Positions 8,161 to 15,853 of a stretch of 64,000 bases of DNA are shown piece by piece. Below the pieces are notes generated by a model. That model did no database searches and was not told where the DNA came from. It worked only from the letters and a program-made list of their open reading frames with translations. The position numbers and the translations under genes are program-made. Each line of letters opens with the position of its first letter. Positions within the stretch are counted from its first letter, which is position 1. Origin of the DNA: Cetobacterium ceti (GTDB taxonomy: Bacteria > Fusobacteriota > Fusobacteriia > Fusobacteriales > Fusobacteriaceae). Location of the stretch: assembly GCF_900167275.1 (NCBI RefSeq), contig NZ_FUWX01000009.1, forward strand, positions 62,001 to 126,000, read 5' to 3'.

Positions 8161-8661
8161 TTATAAATTATAATAAGCTGTTACAGTAAATTGTCCTTTA
8201 TATTGTCCTACTGGCGCACTATTAGCTGTTGATTTATCAATTTTTCCATAAATATCAACACTTTCTAAAGGTTTTACACTAGTTAATATAACATTTTTAT
8301 TAGTTGCGTTTCCATTTTTATCGAATGAAATTGCAACATTTAATTTGTCAGTTCCATTTTCATTTTTTAATTCAGCATTTCCTTCAGTTACTATAGTTAT
8401 ATTACTTTGTTGTCCATCTGGAATACTATCTTCTGAAACTTTGATTGCTGTGCTTTTAGCTTCTCCATTATAAGCTTTCAAGTTTCCAAAATTTAACATA
8501 CTATTTGTTGCATCTAACTTTAATCCACCTGTTGAATAAGCGATCATTTGTACTGTTGCTGTTTTTTCTCCAACATGATCTTTTGATGCAACTTGTCCTC
8601 TTCCATTAGCAAAAGCACTAATACTCCCTAAAATCATTAAACCTAACATTAATTTTTTCAT
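8161..8661 (-). CDS. Major pilin-like subunit 2
   Basis: A 166-residue exported protein (signal peptide MKKLMLGLMILGSISAFA). It is paralogous to the gene upstream: both share the signal peptide core LMILGSIS, the NFGNL/DFGNL motif and a C-terminal strand APVGQYKGQFTVTAYYNL. The mature protein has no Cys and is rich in Asn, Thr and Ala, as many fimbrial subunits are. Being near the promoter and before the internal terminator, it is a good candidate for a major subunit. Confidence 0.8.
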   Translation of the reverse strand: MKKLMLGLMILGSISAFANGRGQVASKDHVGEKTATVQMIAYSTGGLKLDATNSMLNFGNLKAYNGEAKSTAIKVSEDSIPDGQQSNITIVTEGNAELKNENGTDKLNVAISFDKNGNATNKNVILTSVKPLESVDIYGKIDKSTANSAPVGQYKGQFTVTAYYNL

Positions 8662-8693
8662 TCAAATCACTCCTTATTTTATCAAAATTTTAA

Positions 8694-9188
8694 TTATATA
8701 TCATAAAATGCTGTTACTTCAAAACTACCCTTATATTGTCCAGCAGGTGCATTATTAGCAGCTTCTTTATTTTGAATAATTGCATAAACATTAAAATCTG
8801 CTTCTTTAGATCCTTTTAGTTCTATATTTTTGTCTGTACTTCCATTTGATGGCTCTAAATAATTTTGAACTAAAACATAGGAATTACCACCCTCTAATTT
8901 TAATTTACTTTCCCCTGTTGTTTGAATATGCACTGTTGCATTTTGTCCATCTAATAATGAACTATCAGATATAGTACATTTTACACTATGATTTTGTCCA
9001 TTATAAATTCTTAAGTTTCCAAAATCTATTAAATTATTTTTAATTTTTAAATTTAAAGCTCCTGGTGAATAGGCTTTCATTTTAACTATTCCATCTTTTT
9101 TCCCAATATCTGTTGTTTCTCCTTGAGCAAATACACTAATACTTCCTAAAATCATCAATCCAAACAATAATTTTTTCAATCTCTTCAT
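8694..9188 (-). CDS. Major pilin-like subunit 1
   Basis: A 164-residue exported protein, paralogous to the next gene, with LLFGLMILGSISVFAQ as the signal sequence, IDFGNLRIYNGQ in the middle and APAGQYKGSFEVTAFYDI at the C-terminus. It has one Cys. The start is uncertain. The ATG at 9188 abuts AGGAG with no spacing. A TTG at 9179 lies 9 bases after that site and would give MKKLLFGLMILG, which aligns exactly with the paralogue's start. It is the first subunit gene after the chaperone and probably a major pilin. Confidence 0.8.
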   Translation of the reverse strand: MKRLKKLLFGLMILGSISVFAQGETTDIGKKDGIVKMKAYSPGALNLKIKNNLIDFGNLRIYNGQNHSVKCTISDSSLLDGQNATVHIQTTGESKLKLEGGNSYVLVQNYLEPSNGSTDKNIELKGSKEADFNVYAIIQNKEAANNAPAGQYKGSFEVTAFYDI

Positions 9189-9203
9189 CTCCTAATCAAA
9201 ACA

Positions 9204-9935
9204 TTATTTTAAATAAAGTGTTTTTTCTCCCATTAACACATTATTATCATTATATATTTTAACAAGTACTTTTTCTGTTCCTTTAGGTACTTTTTCTAGT
9301 TTTCTTTCTAAAGTATTTTCACCATCTTTTAAAGTTCTTCCAAATATACCCTTTTCAAATCCTAATATATTTTTACCGCTTATATAAGTTAAATCATAAG
9401 CTGGCTTTATAGTTTTATTTCCAAATGAATCTATAACTATATTTAATTTTTTATTTTTTATAAAAATATTTTTTATTTTTCCTTTATAAATCAATTCTCC
9501 TTTTTGACCATATACAGGAATTGCCAATCTTGAATACATAGCCATATTAACTGCTATTCCATTATTTTCGCTTCTAATCATTGATGGATTTTTTGGAATC
9601 TCTTTAAAATAAATATAAGATTTATATTCTCCGTCTGGTAAATTTCTTGGAACCCTTACAGAAAATCTTATTGTTTTAGATGAATCTCCCTTCATATTTA
9701 AAATTTTAGGATAAATTCTAATATATTTATCTAAAGTATCTTTCTCTTTATACCCTTCAGGTTTTCCAATAGATATTTCAACTCTTGTATCTTCTAACGA
9801 TCTATTTATCAATGTAATTTCTTTATTTATTCCCTTATCAATAGGTAAAATAAAACCATGAGGTATAACTTCAATATTGAATGCGTATAAGGATACTATA
9901 TTAATCATCATTATAAAAATTATTAGTTTTTTCAT
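9204..9935 (-). CDS. Periplasmic pilus assembly chaperone (PapD-like)
   Basis: A 243-residue protein with a signal peptide (MKKLIIFIMMINIVSLYA) and two immunoglobulin-like domains. The N-terminal domain shows FILPIDKGINKEITLINRSL, IRIYPKILNMKGDSSKTIRF and the G1-type strand region MAMYSRLAIPVYG. In this family such a chaperone lends a strand to fold each subunit and delivers it to the usher. The start at 9935 is chosen because AAGGAG precedes it and a signal peptide follows directly. The longer frame to 10034 would run through the riboswitch terminator and aptamer. It is the first gene of the c-di-GMP-controlled operon. Confidence 0.85.
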   Translation of the reverse strand: MKKLIIFIMMINIVSLYAFNIEVIPHGFILPIDKGINKEITLINRSLEDTRVEISIGKPEGYKEKDTLDKYIRIYPKILNMKGDSSKTIRFSVRVPRNLPDGEYKSYIYFKEIPKNPSMIRSENNGIAVNMAMYSRLAIPVYGQKGELIYKGKIKNIFIKNKKLNIVIDSFGNKTIKPAYDLTYISGKNILGFEKGIFGRTLKDGENTLERKLEKVPKGTEKVLVKIYNDNNVLMGEKTLYLK

Positions 9936-9961
9936 CTTTTTCTCCTTAAAAATTTTGTAAT

Positions 9962-10062
9962 AAAAAAAAGCTACAAAAACTAATAAGTTTTTGCAGCTGG
10001 CTACCATATTAAAGGCCCTATAGCTTTGCGTCATAAAGTTTCCTTTATTTTGCCAAGATATA
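9962..10062 (-). promoter_or_regulatory. c-di-GMP-I (GEMM) riboswitch 1 with terminator platform
   Basis: On the minus strand the aptamer core reads TTGGCAAAA, a GAAA-tetraloop hairpin (TAAAGGAAACTTTA), TGACGCAAAGC, TATAGGGCC, a second hairpin, and TGGTAGCCAGC. These are the conserved GEMM elements in the right order. Directly after it a 12-bp hairpin (GCTGCAAAAACT / AGTTTTTGTAGC, loop TATT) with eight T residues forms an intrinsic terminator whose 5-prime arm overlaps the aptamer's 3-prime end. This is a transcription-terminating platform. Whether c-di-GMP turns the operon on or off cannot be settled by eye. Confidence 0.93.
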
Positions 10063-10086
10063 ATCTATTGTAACTTTTTCAACTTT

Positions 10087-10115
10087 ATAATATATGTTTT
10101 TTTGATTTTTGTCAA
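10087..10115 (-). promoter_or_regulatory. Sigma-70-type promoter of the pilus operon
   Basis: On the minus strand TTGACA (10110-10115) and TATTAT (10087-10092) are separated by exactly 17 bases. Transcription would start near 10080, shortly before the riboswitch aptamer. The -35 box begins 3 bases after the cyclase gene's stop codon. Confidence 0.85.
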
Positions 10116-10117
10116 GC

Positions 10118-11263
10118 CTACCCTAAATTAATTTGTCCTTTTCCACTTCTTTTAGACTTATATAATGCTAAATCAGCTCTTTTAAATACATCCTCTAATT
10201 CCTCATATTTATAAATTTTTTCTGCTATCCCAATACTAAGAGATATCCCCATATTATTATTTTCCATTTTTTCTATATTATATAATAATTTTTCCCCTAC
10301 ATTTATAGCTTCATCTAAATACTTATCTGTAAAAATTAAGAATTCATCTCCACCCATCCTTATTCCTACATCATTTTTAGTTAAAACACTTTTTATAAAC
10401 TTTGCAACTATTTTAATAGTTTTATCTCCTTCTAGATGCCCATATGTATCATTTATTTCTTTAAAATTATCTATATCAATTAAAATAATAGAATAAAAAT
10501 TCTCTAAAAATTTTCTATCTTTTTTTATTATATTTTCATAAAAATTTCTATTCAATAACTTTGATAAACCATCATAATAAATTTCATCTCTATTTTTTTT
10601 TATCTCTGTTATATCTCTTATAATTCCATAAATTCCCATATTAATTCCTCTACAGATCAATTGGTTTTTATTATTTTTATAATATTTTCCATTTTTATGA
10701 AGTTCTATTGATTTTTCTCCTGAAAAAATAACCTTTTGACTTTGTTCTTCAAAAATCTTTCCTAATTTTTTCCCAAAAATTTCCACAGAATTTTTACCTA
10801 AAATTTCTTTTTTCTCTTTGTTTGCCAATTTTGTAAAAGATTTATTTACAAATGTATATTTAAAATTATTATCTTTTATAAAAATAACATCCTCACTGCT
10901 ATCTAATATAGTTTTTAGCATTATTATTTTTTGATTTTTTAATTTTATTATTTCTTTTAAAGATTTTTCTCTCGAAATATTTTCACAATTTAAAATGAAA
11001 TATTTTTTTTCTTCTAAATCCAATATTTTTATTTTTATCTTTAAAATTATTTTTTTTTCATCTATAAAAATTTCTTTTATTATGGGTCCTTTTCTTTCTA
11101 AAAATAATTCTATATTTTTTATATTTAATTTTTTCAAATAATTATTTTTATTTGAAACATCCCCTAATAATTCTATTAAAAATTTATTTACAAATTTTAT
11201 TTTATAATCTTCTGAAACAATTATAACCCCACTAGAAATGCTATTTAAAATATTAAATATCAT
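10118..11263 (-). CDS. Diguanylate cyclase, PAS-PAS-GGDEF
   Basis: The 381-residue cytoplasmic protein has two PAS-like sensor domains (about 1-105 and 115-220, the second with NNFKYTFVNKSFTKLANK) and a GGDEF domain (about 225-381). The active-site motif is intact (RMGGDEF), as are the metal and substrate residues in IDIDNFKEINDTYGHLEGD, so c-di-GMP synthesis from two GTP is expected. The allosteric I-site RxxD that usually lies just before GGDEF is absent (TKND), so product inhibition may be lacking. The start at 11263 overlaps the HD-GYP stop by 11 bases and has GGGAGAGAAG upstream. The pilus promoter with its c-di-GMP riboswitch follows at once. Confidence 0.93.
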   Translation of the reverse strand: MIFNILNSISSGVIIVSEDYKIKFVNKFLIELLGDVSNKNNYLKKLNIKNIELFLERKGPIIKEIFIDEKKIILKIKIKILDLEEKKYFILNCENISREKSLKEIIKLKNQKIIMLKTILDSSEDVIFIKDNNFKYTFVNKSFTKLANKEKKEILGKNSVEIFGKKLGKIFEEQSQKVIFSGEKSIELHKNGKYYKNNKNQLICRGINMGIYGIIRDITEIKKNRDEIYYDGLSKLLNRNFYENIIKKDRKFLENFYSIILIDIDNFKEINDTYGHLEGDKTIKIVAKFIKSVLTKNDVGIRMGGDEFLIFTDKYLDEAINVGEKLLYNIEKMENNNMGISLSIGIAEKIYKYEELEDVFKRADLALYKSKRSGKGQINLG

Positions 11264-11975
11264 ACTTCTCTCCCATTGTACTATAAATTTCTGCAAATAT
11301 ATGTTCATTTTCTAAAAATATATTAACAATTTGCGGATCAAAACTAATTCCACTTTCTTTCACTATTAATTTTAAAGCTTCTTCGTGAATAATTCCCTCT
11401 TTATACACTCGTTTTTGTCTTAAGGCATCATATACATCAGCTACTGCTACAATTCTTGCTTCTATTGGTATTTCATATCTTCTTAAACCTCTTGGATACC
11501 CTTTTCCGTTCCATTTTTCATGATGATATAGAGCAATATTTTCAGCTATTTTTCCTAATAAAGATTTTTTTAATATCTCATACCCAATTATTGTATGAGT
11601 TTCCATAATAGTAAATTCCTCTCTAGTCAATCTTCCTCTTTTCTTTAAAATACTATGATCTATACCTATTTTCCCTACATCATGAAGAGAAGCCACATTC
11701 CCTATTTCATTAATAGTTTTTTTTGATAATTTTAATTTTTCTGCTATTAGCTTAGAATATAATCCTATTCTTTTTGTATGTTTTCCTGTATCTATATCAT
11801 TAAAAGTACTTGCAGTTTCTAAAGAGCTTACTAAAGCTAAAGATAAATTACTATACATTTTTTTTGATAATGATAATTTATAATTTTTATGTATTACTTT
11901 AAGCAACAATATTCCCAAAATTATATAAACTACTACATGCCAATTATAATTTTGTATTTCTAATATTTTTTTCAT
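11253..11975 (-). CDS. Membrane-anchored HD-GYP phosphodiesterase
   Basis: A 240-residue protein with one N-terminal membrane helix (VVVYIILGILLLKVI, about 14-28) and an HD-GYP domain (about 55-225). Metal ligands are present: GKHTKRIG, LHDVGKIG, HTIIGYEIL, and the signature HHEKWNGKGYP. Family knowledge says it hydrolyses c-di-GMP to pGpG or GMP. Its ribosome site GAGG overlaps the last codons of parB (5-base gap), and the cyclase start overlaps its end, so synthesis and breakdown enzymes are made from one message. No sensor domain is seen apart from the helix. Confidence 0.92.
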   Translation of the reverse strand: MKKILEIQNYNWHVVVYIILGILLLKVIHKNYKLSLSKKMYSNLSLALVSSLETASTFNDIDTGKHTKRIGLYSKLIAEKLKLSKKTINEIGNVASLHDVGKIGIDHSILKKRGRLTREEFTIMETHTIIGYEILKKSLLGKIAENIALYHHEKWNGKGYPRGLRRYEIPIEARIVAVADVYDALRQKRVYKEGIIHEEALKLIVKESGISFDPQIVNIFLENEHIFAEIYSTMGEKYDI

Positions 11976-11980
11976 TTTTA

Positions 11981-12835
11981 TTAATTTTCCTCAATCAATT
12001 TTATTATTTCTTTTAAAATTTTATCTGAAAGGTCTTTTTTTATAACTATCGTTGTTTTTTCTTTTCCCTCTCTTATTGAGTATTTTTCTTTTGTTTTATT
12101 TTTTTCCTTTATATTTTTTAAAAGCTCTTTTAGCTCTTCTCTTGTTTTAAGAGCTAAATCATTTAAATTTATTTTTTTATTTTGTTTATTGTATTTTATA
12201 TATATTTTGTTTATTAAATCTCCTTTTACAACTCCCACTTGTTCTAACATATTTTTTACTTCGTCTTGAAAATCTATAGCTTTTTTTATTGCATGAAATT
12301 GACTCTTTCCAATGTTAAACTTTTCCAAACATTCTTCTATGGAATAATTATTATTTTCACTCATTTTATTAAATTTATAGGATAATTCTAAAATTGATAA
12401 ATCTTTTCTTTTTGTATTTTCATCTATAGAAATATTCTCTAAAATATTTAAAGGAGTTTCACTTGAAAAAATAATAGCTTTTTCTCTAAAAATTTTTTCT
12501 TTATTTTCTTTATATATTTCATTTAAACTTAAAGAACGTCTCCATCCAGAAATAATAATATATTTTCCATTATCTTTTTCTAAAAGGTATATGGGGTTTA
12601 TTAGACCAATCTTTTTTATACTTTCAACTAATCCTTTAAAATTTTCATTCTCAATAATTTCAGAACTTTTATCTAATCTATTAATAAACGTTTTATCTTC
12701 TAAATCAATCTTTTCAAAAAATTTATAATTTATATTTTTTATCTCTCCATATTTTTCAATTAAAGTTTTATCAACTTTTGGAATACTTTGAAAACTATTT
12801 TCTCTCTTACTAAGTGGGTTGTTTTTTAAATCCAT
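11981..12835 (-). CDS. parB: ParB-like partition protein
   Basis: A 284-residue protein. An N-terminal ParB/Srx-type domain (about 40-150) has the box-II-like motif IIISGWRRSLSLNEI and ENISIDENTKRKDLSILELS, followed by a helix-turn-helix region (YSIEECLEKFNIGKSQFHAI). A Lys-rich C-terminal part could dimerise. Such CTPase/DNA-binding proteins load on centromere sites and work with ParA to segregate replicons. The start at 12835 is set by GGGGAGGAAAT directly upstream. The longer frame has no ribosome site. It lies 10 bases after parA. No parS site was identified with certainty. Confidence 0.85.
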   Translation of the reverse strand: MDLKNNPLSKRENSFQSIPKVDKTLIEKYGEIKNINYKFFEKIDLEDKTFINRLDKSSEIIENENFKGLVESIKKIGLINPIYLLEKDNGKYIIISGWRRSLSLNEIYKENKEKIFREKAIIFSSETPLNILENISIDENTKRKDLSILELSYKFNKMSENNNYSIEECLEKFNIGKSQFHAIKKAIDFQDEVKNMLEQVGVVKGDLINKIYIKYNKQNKKINLNDLALKTREELKELLKNIKEKNKTKEKYSIREGKEKTTIVIKKDLSDKILKEIIKLIEEN

Positions 12836-12845
12836 ATTTCCTCCC

Positions 12846-13598
12846 CTATATATCTCTAGCAATAATCTCTTCAACAAGCATTAGATAATCTTTTGCTCCA
12901 TTAGAACTTTTATCATATTCAACTACACTTTTATGAGACTGATTTGCTTCAGCTACTTTTATATTATCTCTAATAACAGTTTTAAACATTGTTTCTGTAA
13001 AATAATTATCTAAAACTTCTTTGTATCCTCTATGTAAATTTGTATTTCCTTTAAATTTAGTAACAACTACACCACATATTTTTAATTCTTCATTATCTTC
13101 ACGAACTTCATCTATTGTATCCATTAAGTCTGAAATCCCCTCCAAAGAATTTTCTTCTGCTTGAAGAGTCACTACAATTTCAGTTGCTGCATTTAAAGCA
13201 TTATATGTACTAAAATCAAGGGCTGGTGGACAATCCATTATTATAAAATCATAATTTTTATCTAAATCTTTTAAATATTTTTTTAATAATCTTGCCCAAT
13301 TAGGATGACCTGCAAATTGCATATTAGCTCTTGCCATTTTTATATTATTAGGAATAATATCTAAATTTTCATTTTTATTTAAAATAACCTCATTGATATC
13401 TACTTCTTTATTAAATACATCAAATAAGGTTTTAACTTCTCTCTTATTAATATCAAAATTTGTTGTTAAATTACCTTGAGGATCCATATCAATAACAAGT
13501 GTTTTATAATTTTTTAAAGATAAAATTTCTCCTATATTTCTACTTGTTGTTGTTTTTGCTTCTCCACCCTTTTGATTTATTATTGCTATTTTTCTCAT
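12846..13598 (-). CDS. parA: ParA-family partition ATPase
   Basis: A 250-residue ParA/Soj-type ATPase without a long N-terminal DNA-binding domain (type Ib-like length). Walker motifs: NQKGGEAKTTT at the N-terminus, DMDPQGNL, and DFIIMDCPPALDF. The deviant Walker A is usually KGGxGKTT. Here the third glycine is Ala (KGGEAKTT), while both lysines remain. VTKFKGNTN and the C-terminal region match ParA. It should form a nucleoid gradient that moves ParB-bound DNA. An iteron-like operator covers the region just upstream (13615-13637), suggesting autoregulation by Rep, ParA or ParB. Confidence 0.9.
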   Translation of the reverse strand: MRKIAIINQKGGEAKTTTSRNIGEILSLKNYKTLVIDMDPQGNLTTNFDINKREVKTLFDVFNKEVDINEVILNKNENLDIIPNNIKMARANMQFAGHPNWARLLKKYLKDLDKNYDFIIMDCPPALDFSTYNALNAATEIVVTLQAEENSLEGISDLMDTIDEVREDNEELKICGVVVTKFKGNTNLHRGYKEVLDNYFTETMFKTVIRDNIKVAEANQSHKSVVEYDKSSNGAKDYLMLVEEIIARDI

Positions 13599-13614
13599 AA
13601 AATAACCCCTCCAA

Positions 13615-13637
13615 TATTTTATACATTACTGTATACT
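13615..13637 (-). promoter_or_regulatory. Iteron-like operator upstream of parA
   Basis: On the minus strand AGTATACAGTAATGTATAAA matches the iteron consensus of the origin array. It ends in TATAAAAT, which could serve as the -10 box of the parA-parB transcript. A protein bound here would repress the partition genes. Confidence 0.6.
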
Positions 13638-13640
13638 TTT

Positions 13641-15476
13641 CTATTTTTCTCGAATTATTATCTTACTTTTACTATTTTCAACATATTTTAATTCTAAAAT
13701 ATAATTTTCTACTGTAGAGTGAAATTCATGTTCTAAATTTAAAAAATCTAATATTCTTTTTAAAGATGTTACTATAATTTTTCCTTCTAGTAATTCAAAA
13801 ATTCTAAATTTAAATCCAGAAAAAGTTTCAAAATTTCTTTCTTCATTTGCTAAATAGTCTATTTTTTCTATAATTTCTATTTTTTCTTCCACTTTTTTAT
13901 TATTTTCTAAATACTTTGATTTAATCAAAAATTCTACAATAATCCCTTCTTTTCCAAGATTAAAAGCCTTTTTCTGTATTATTCCTTCTGATCCACATTG
14001 TTCTATATAATCTTTATAAGCTAATTTCTCTATCATAGATTTTTCTTCGTTTGTTAAAGAAAAATATTTTTCTTTAATTTTATTTTTTTCTTCAACTTCT
14101 TGATTAACTTCTTCTAAAATTAATGTTTGTTGATAATTCACTGTTTTTATTTTATTTTTTAACTCTTTTTGTTTAGCTACATAATCATCTGCCCAACCTT
14201 TTTCAAGCGCTTGAACAAAATAACTTCGAATATTACTTACTTTATGAAGTTTCATATACTCTGCAACTAATTCCACATGTTCAAATCCATAAGTTTTTAT
14301 ACTATCCTTTATAGCTTTTGGTAAAGTTTTTAATTCTAAAGCTTTTATAGGCATTTTATTTAAAATTTTAGAAACCATTTCTTCAGTAGGATTATTATTT
14401 TCAATTTCTTTTTTTACTTCTATTAAAGGTGAAACACTTTCCTCTTCTGTGTGACTTATTAGCAATGAGGAATCAAAATTTGTAATTACATTTGTAAACT
14501 CGTTTTTATCCATATAAAAATTTTTTTGCTTAATAGTATTATGAGATTCATCAAAGAAAAATTCAATTTCAGATTCTTCCCATTTTCTATTTCTTAAAAT
14601 ATTATATTTAGTAATTAATTCTTTTTCTAGTAATTCTTTACAACATCTTTCTAAAGTTTTAACAGTACGACTAATTGTTGTTTTATTAAATTTTAATGGA
14701 ATTCTTTTTATCAAATAAACAGATGGTATTTTTAAATATAAATTTTGAAATCTTAATTTATTTATAAGCATATAAATAGTTCTTGTAGTTGAATTTTCTA
14801 TTCCTAAAAGGGTATTTGAATCATAAACTAAATAACCTTTTCTTATAATATTATCATAAAAATATTTAGAAATTGTTATTTCATAAATCTCTTTTATTCT
14901 ATTGTCATTATATAATTCTTTTCTTAACTGTTGATTATTATTTAATGTTATAGTTCTAATTGTCATTATATTAGTATTAACTATGTCCTCAATATTTTTC
15001 TTTATTTTACTAAAATATAAGGTATTTTTAAAAACATAAGAAGTTTCTGCAAGTCTAGTTATCGATTGCTTTATTCTTTTATAATAAGCTTTATTTGTTA
15101 ATCCGAATTCATCCAATATTTCTGTAGCTGATACATAGAATGTTTGTTGAAATCCCCTCTTTTTCATAATTTTTAAAAGAGCAATAAATACTCTTTCTTC
15201 AAAATCACCTGGAATATAATCACCTGAAATTGGTTTAACCATTATATAAACATTTTTATCGTTATTAAAAAAGTATTTAATACTTTGATTTACTTTTCTA
15301 TGATTATTTTTACTAAACAATGGATATTCTATTAAATTCATATCCATTCTTATTAAAGATGGATTTTCTATATTTAATTCTTCTACAGATAAATTTTCTT
15401 CTAGAGTCTCTGCAGGCTCACTGCTATCTATTTCTTCCCAATCAAAAATTTCATCTTTTATCAGATCATCAGACAT
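13641..15476 (-). CDS. Plasmid/chromid replication initiator (RepA_N/RPA-like)
   Basis: A 611-residue protein. Residues about 45-270 resemble winged-helix initiators: MNLIEYPLFSKNNHRK, FEERVFIALLKIMKKRG with ATEILDEFGLTNKAYYKRIK (first winged helix), and later NSTTRTIYMLINKLRF with KFNKTTISRTVKTLERCCKELL (second). This is the plan of the RPA (PF10134)/Rep_3 group, which bind iterons. The C-terminal third is long, acidic and Lys-rich and contains a stretch (TLPKAIKDSIKTYGFEHVEL...GWADDY) that resembles the C-terminal parts of plasmid Rep proteins. It is divergent from the iteron array, and an inverted iteron lies between promoter and start (15490-15510), typical of autorepression. Confidence 0.85.
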   Translation of the reverse strand: MSDDLIKDEIFDWEEIDSSEPAETLEENLSVEELNIENPSLIRMDMNLIEYPLFSKNNHRKVNQSIKYFFNNDKNVYIMVKPISGDYIPGDFEERVFIALLKIMKKRGFQQTFYVSATEILDEFGLTNKAYYKRIKQSITRLAETSYVFKNTLYFSKIKKNIEDIVNTNIMTIRTITLNNNQQLRKELYNDNRIKEIYEITISKYFYDNIIRKGYLVYDSNTLLGIENSTTRTIYMLINKLRFQNLYLKIPSVYLIKRIPLKFNKTTISRTVKTLERCCKELLEKELITKYNILRNRKWEESEIEFFFDESHNTIKQKNFYMDKNEFTNVITNFDSSLLISHTEEESVSPLIEVKKEIENNNPTEEMVSKILNKMPIKALELKTLPKAIKDSIKTYGFEHVELVAEYMKLHKVSNIRSYFVQALEKGWADDYVAKQKELKNKIKTVNYQQTLILEEVNQEVEEKNKIKEKYFSLTNEEKSMIEKLAYKDYIEQCGSEGIIQKKAFNLGKEGIIVEFLIKSKYLENNKKVEEKIEIIEKIDYLANEERNFETFSGFKFRIFELLEGKIIVTSLKRILDFLNLEHEFHSTVENYILELKYVENSKSKIIIREK

Positions 15477-15489
15477 TTGAATCCTCCAT

Positions 15490-15510
15490 CTTTAAACGTT
15501 ATCGTATACT
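15490..15510 (-). promoter_or_regulatory. Inverted iteron/operator at the rep start
   Basis: On the minus strand AGTATACGATAACGTTTAAA is an inverted copy of the origin iterons, placed about 14 bases before the rep ATG. Its position fits negative autoregulation by the initiator. Confidence 0.7.
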
Positions 15511-15555
15511 TTCCGTTAAATTTTAACATTTTTAAAAACAAAACACAAGATTTAA

Positions 15556-15703
15556 AGTATACAGTAATGTTTAAACTTATAGTTTTTTATCATGGTATAC
15601 GACAATGTTTAAACTAGTATACGACAATGTTTAAACTAGTATACAATAACGTATAGGAATAGTATACAATAACGTATAGGAATAGTATACAATAACGTAT
15701 AGG
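15556..15703 (+). repeat. Iteron array, putative replication origin
   Basis: Six direct copies share AGTATAC (or GGTATAC) plus 13-15 further bases. Three of type A (consensus AGTATACGACAATGTTTAAA) start at 15556, 15594 and 15616. Three of type B (AGTATACAATAACGTATAGG) start at 15638, 15661 and 15684. From the second copy on, the spacing is 22, 22, 23 and 23 bases, two helical turns, so bound protein would sit on one face. Next to a rep gene this is a classical iteron origin. Confidence 0.88.
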
Positions 15704-15821
15704 TTTTTTTGCCTAAAAAAGTGCTTCAAAGTATTATTAAATAAGCTTTTGCTTAGGGTGACTTTTTTTGCCCTAACAATATAACAATATAACAATATAA
15801 ACTAACTAACAATATAGAGAT
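15704..15821. other. AT-rich stretch with short repeats beside the iterons
   Basis: No gene is seen. Two similar T-tract elements (TTTTTTTGCCTAA and TTTTTTTGCCCTAA) flank a short hairpin. Next come tandem ACAATATA repeats (about 15777-15800) and a further copy at about 15810. This could be the DNA-unwinding element of the origin. No convincing DnaA box was found. Confidence 0.5.
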
Positions 15822-15853
15822 AAAAAAAAGACTCTCTATACAAAGAGAATCTT
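15822..15853 (-). terminator. Terminator after the lipoprotein gene
   Basis: On the minus strand AGATTCTCT pairs with AGAGAGTCT (one G-T pair, loop TTGTAT), followed by eight T residues. It prevents transcription from entering the origin. Confidence 0.85.

Noticed and set aside
9936-10034. N-terminal extension of the first chaperone gene (start at 10034)
   Set aside because: It would be translated through the riboswitch terminator and aptamer, and a ribosome site and signal peptide start at 9935.
15775-15815. CRISPR-like short repeats near the origin
   Set aside because: Units are only 8 bases without spacers; they are simple AT-rich repeats of the origin.
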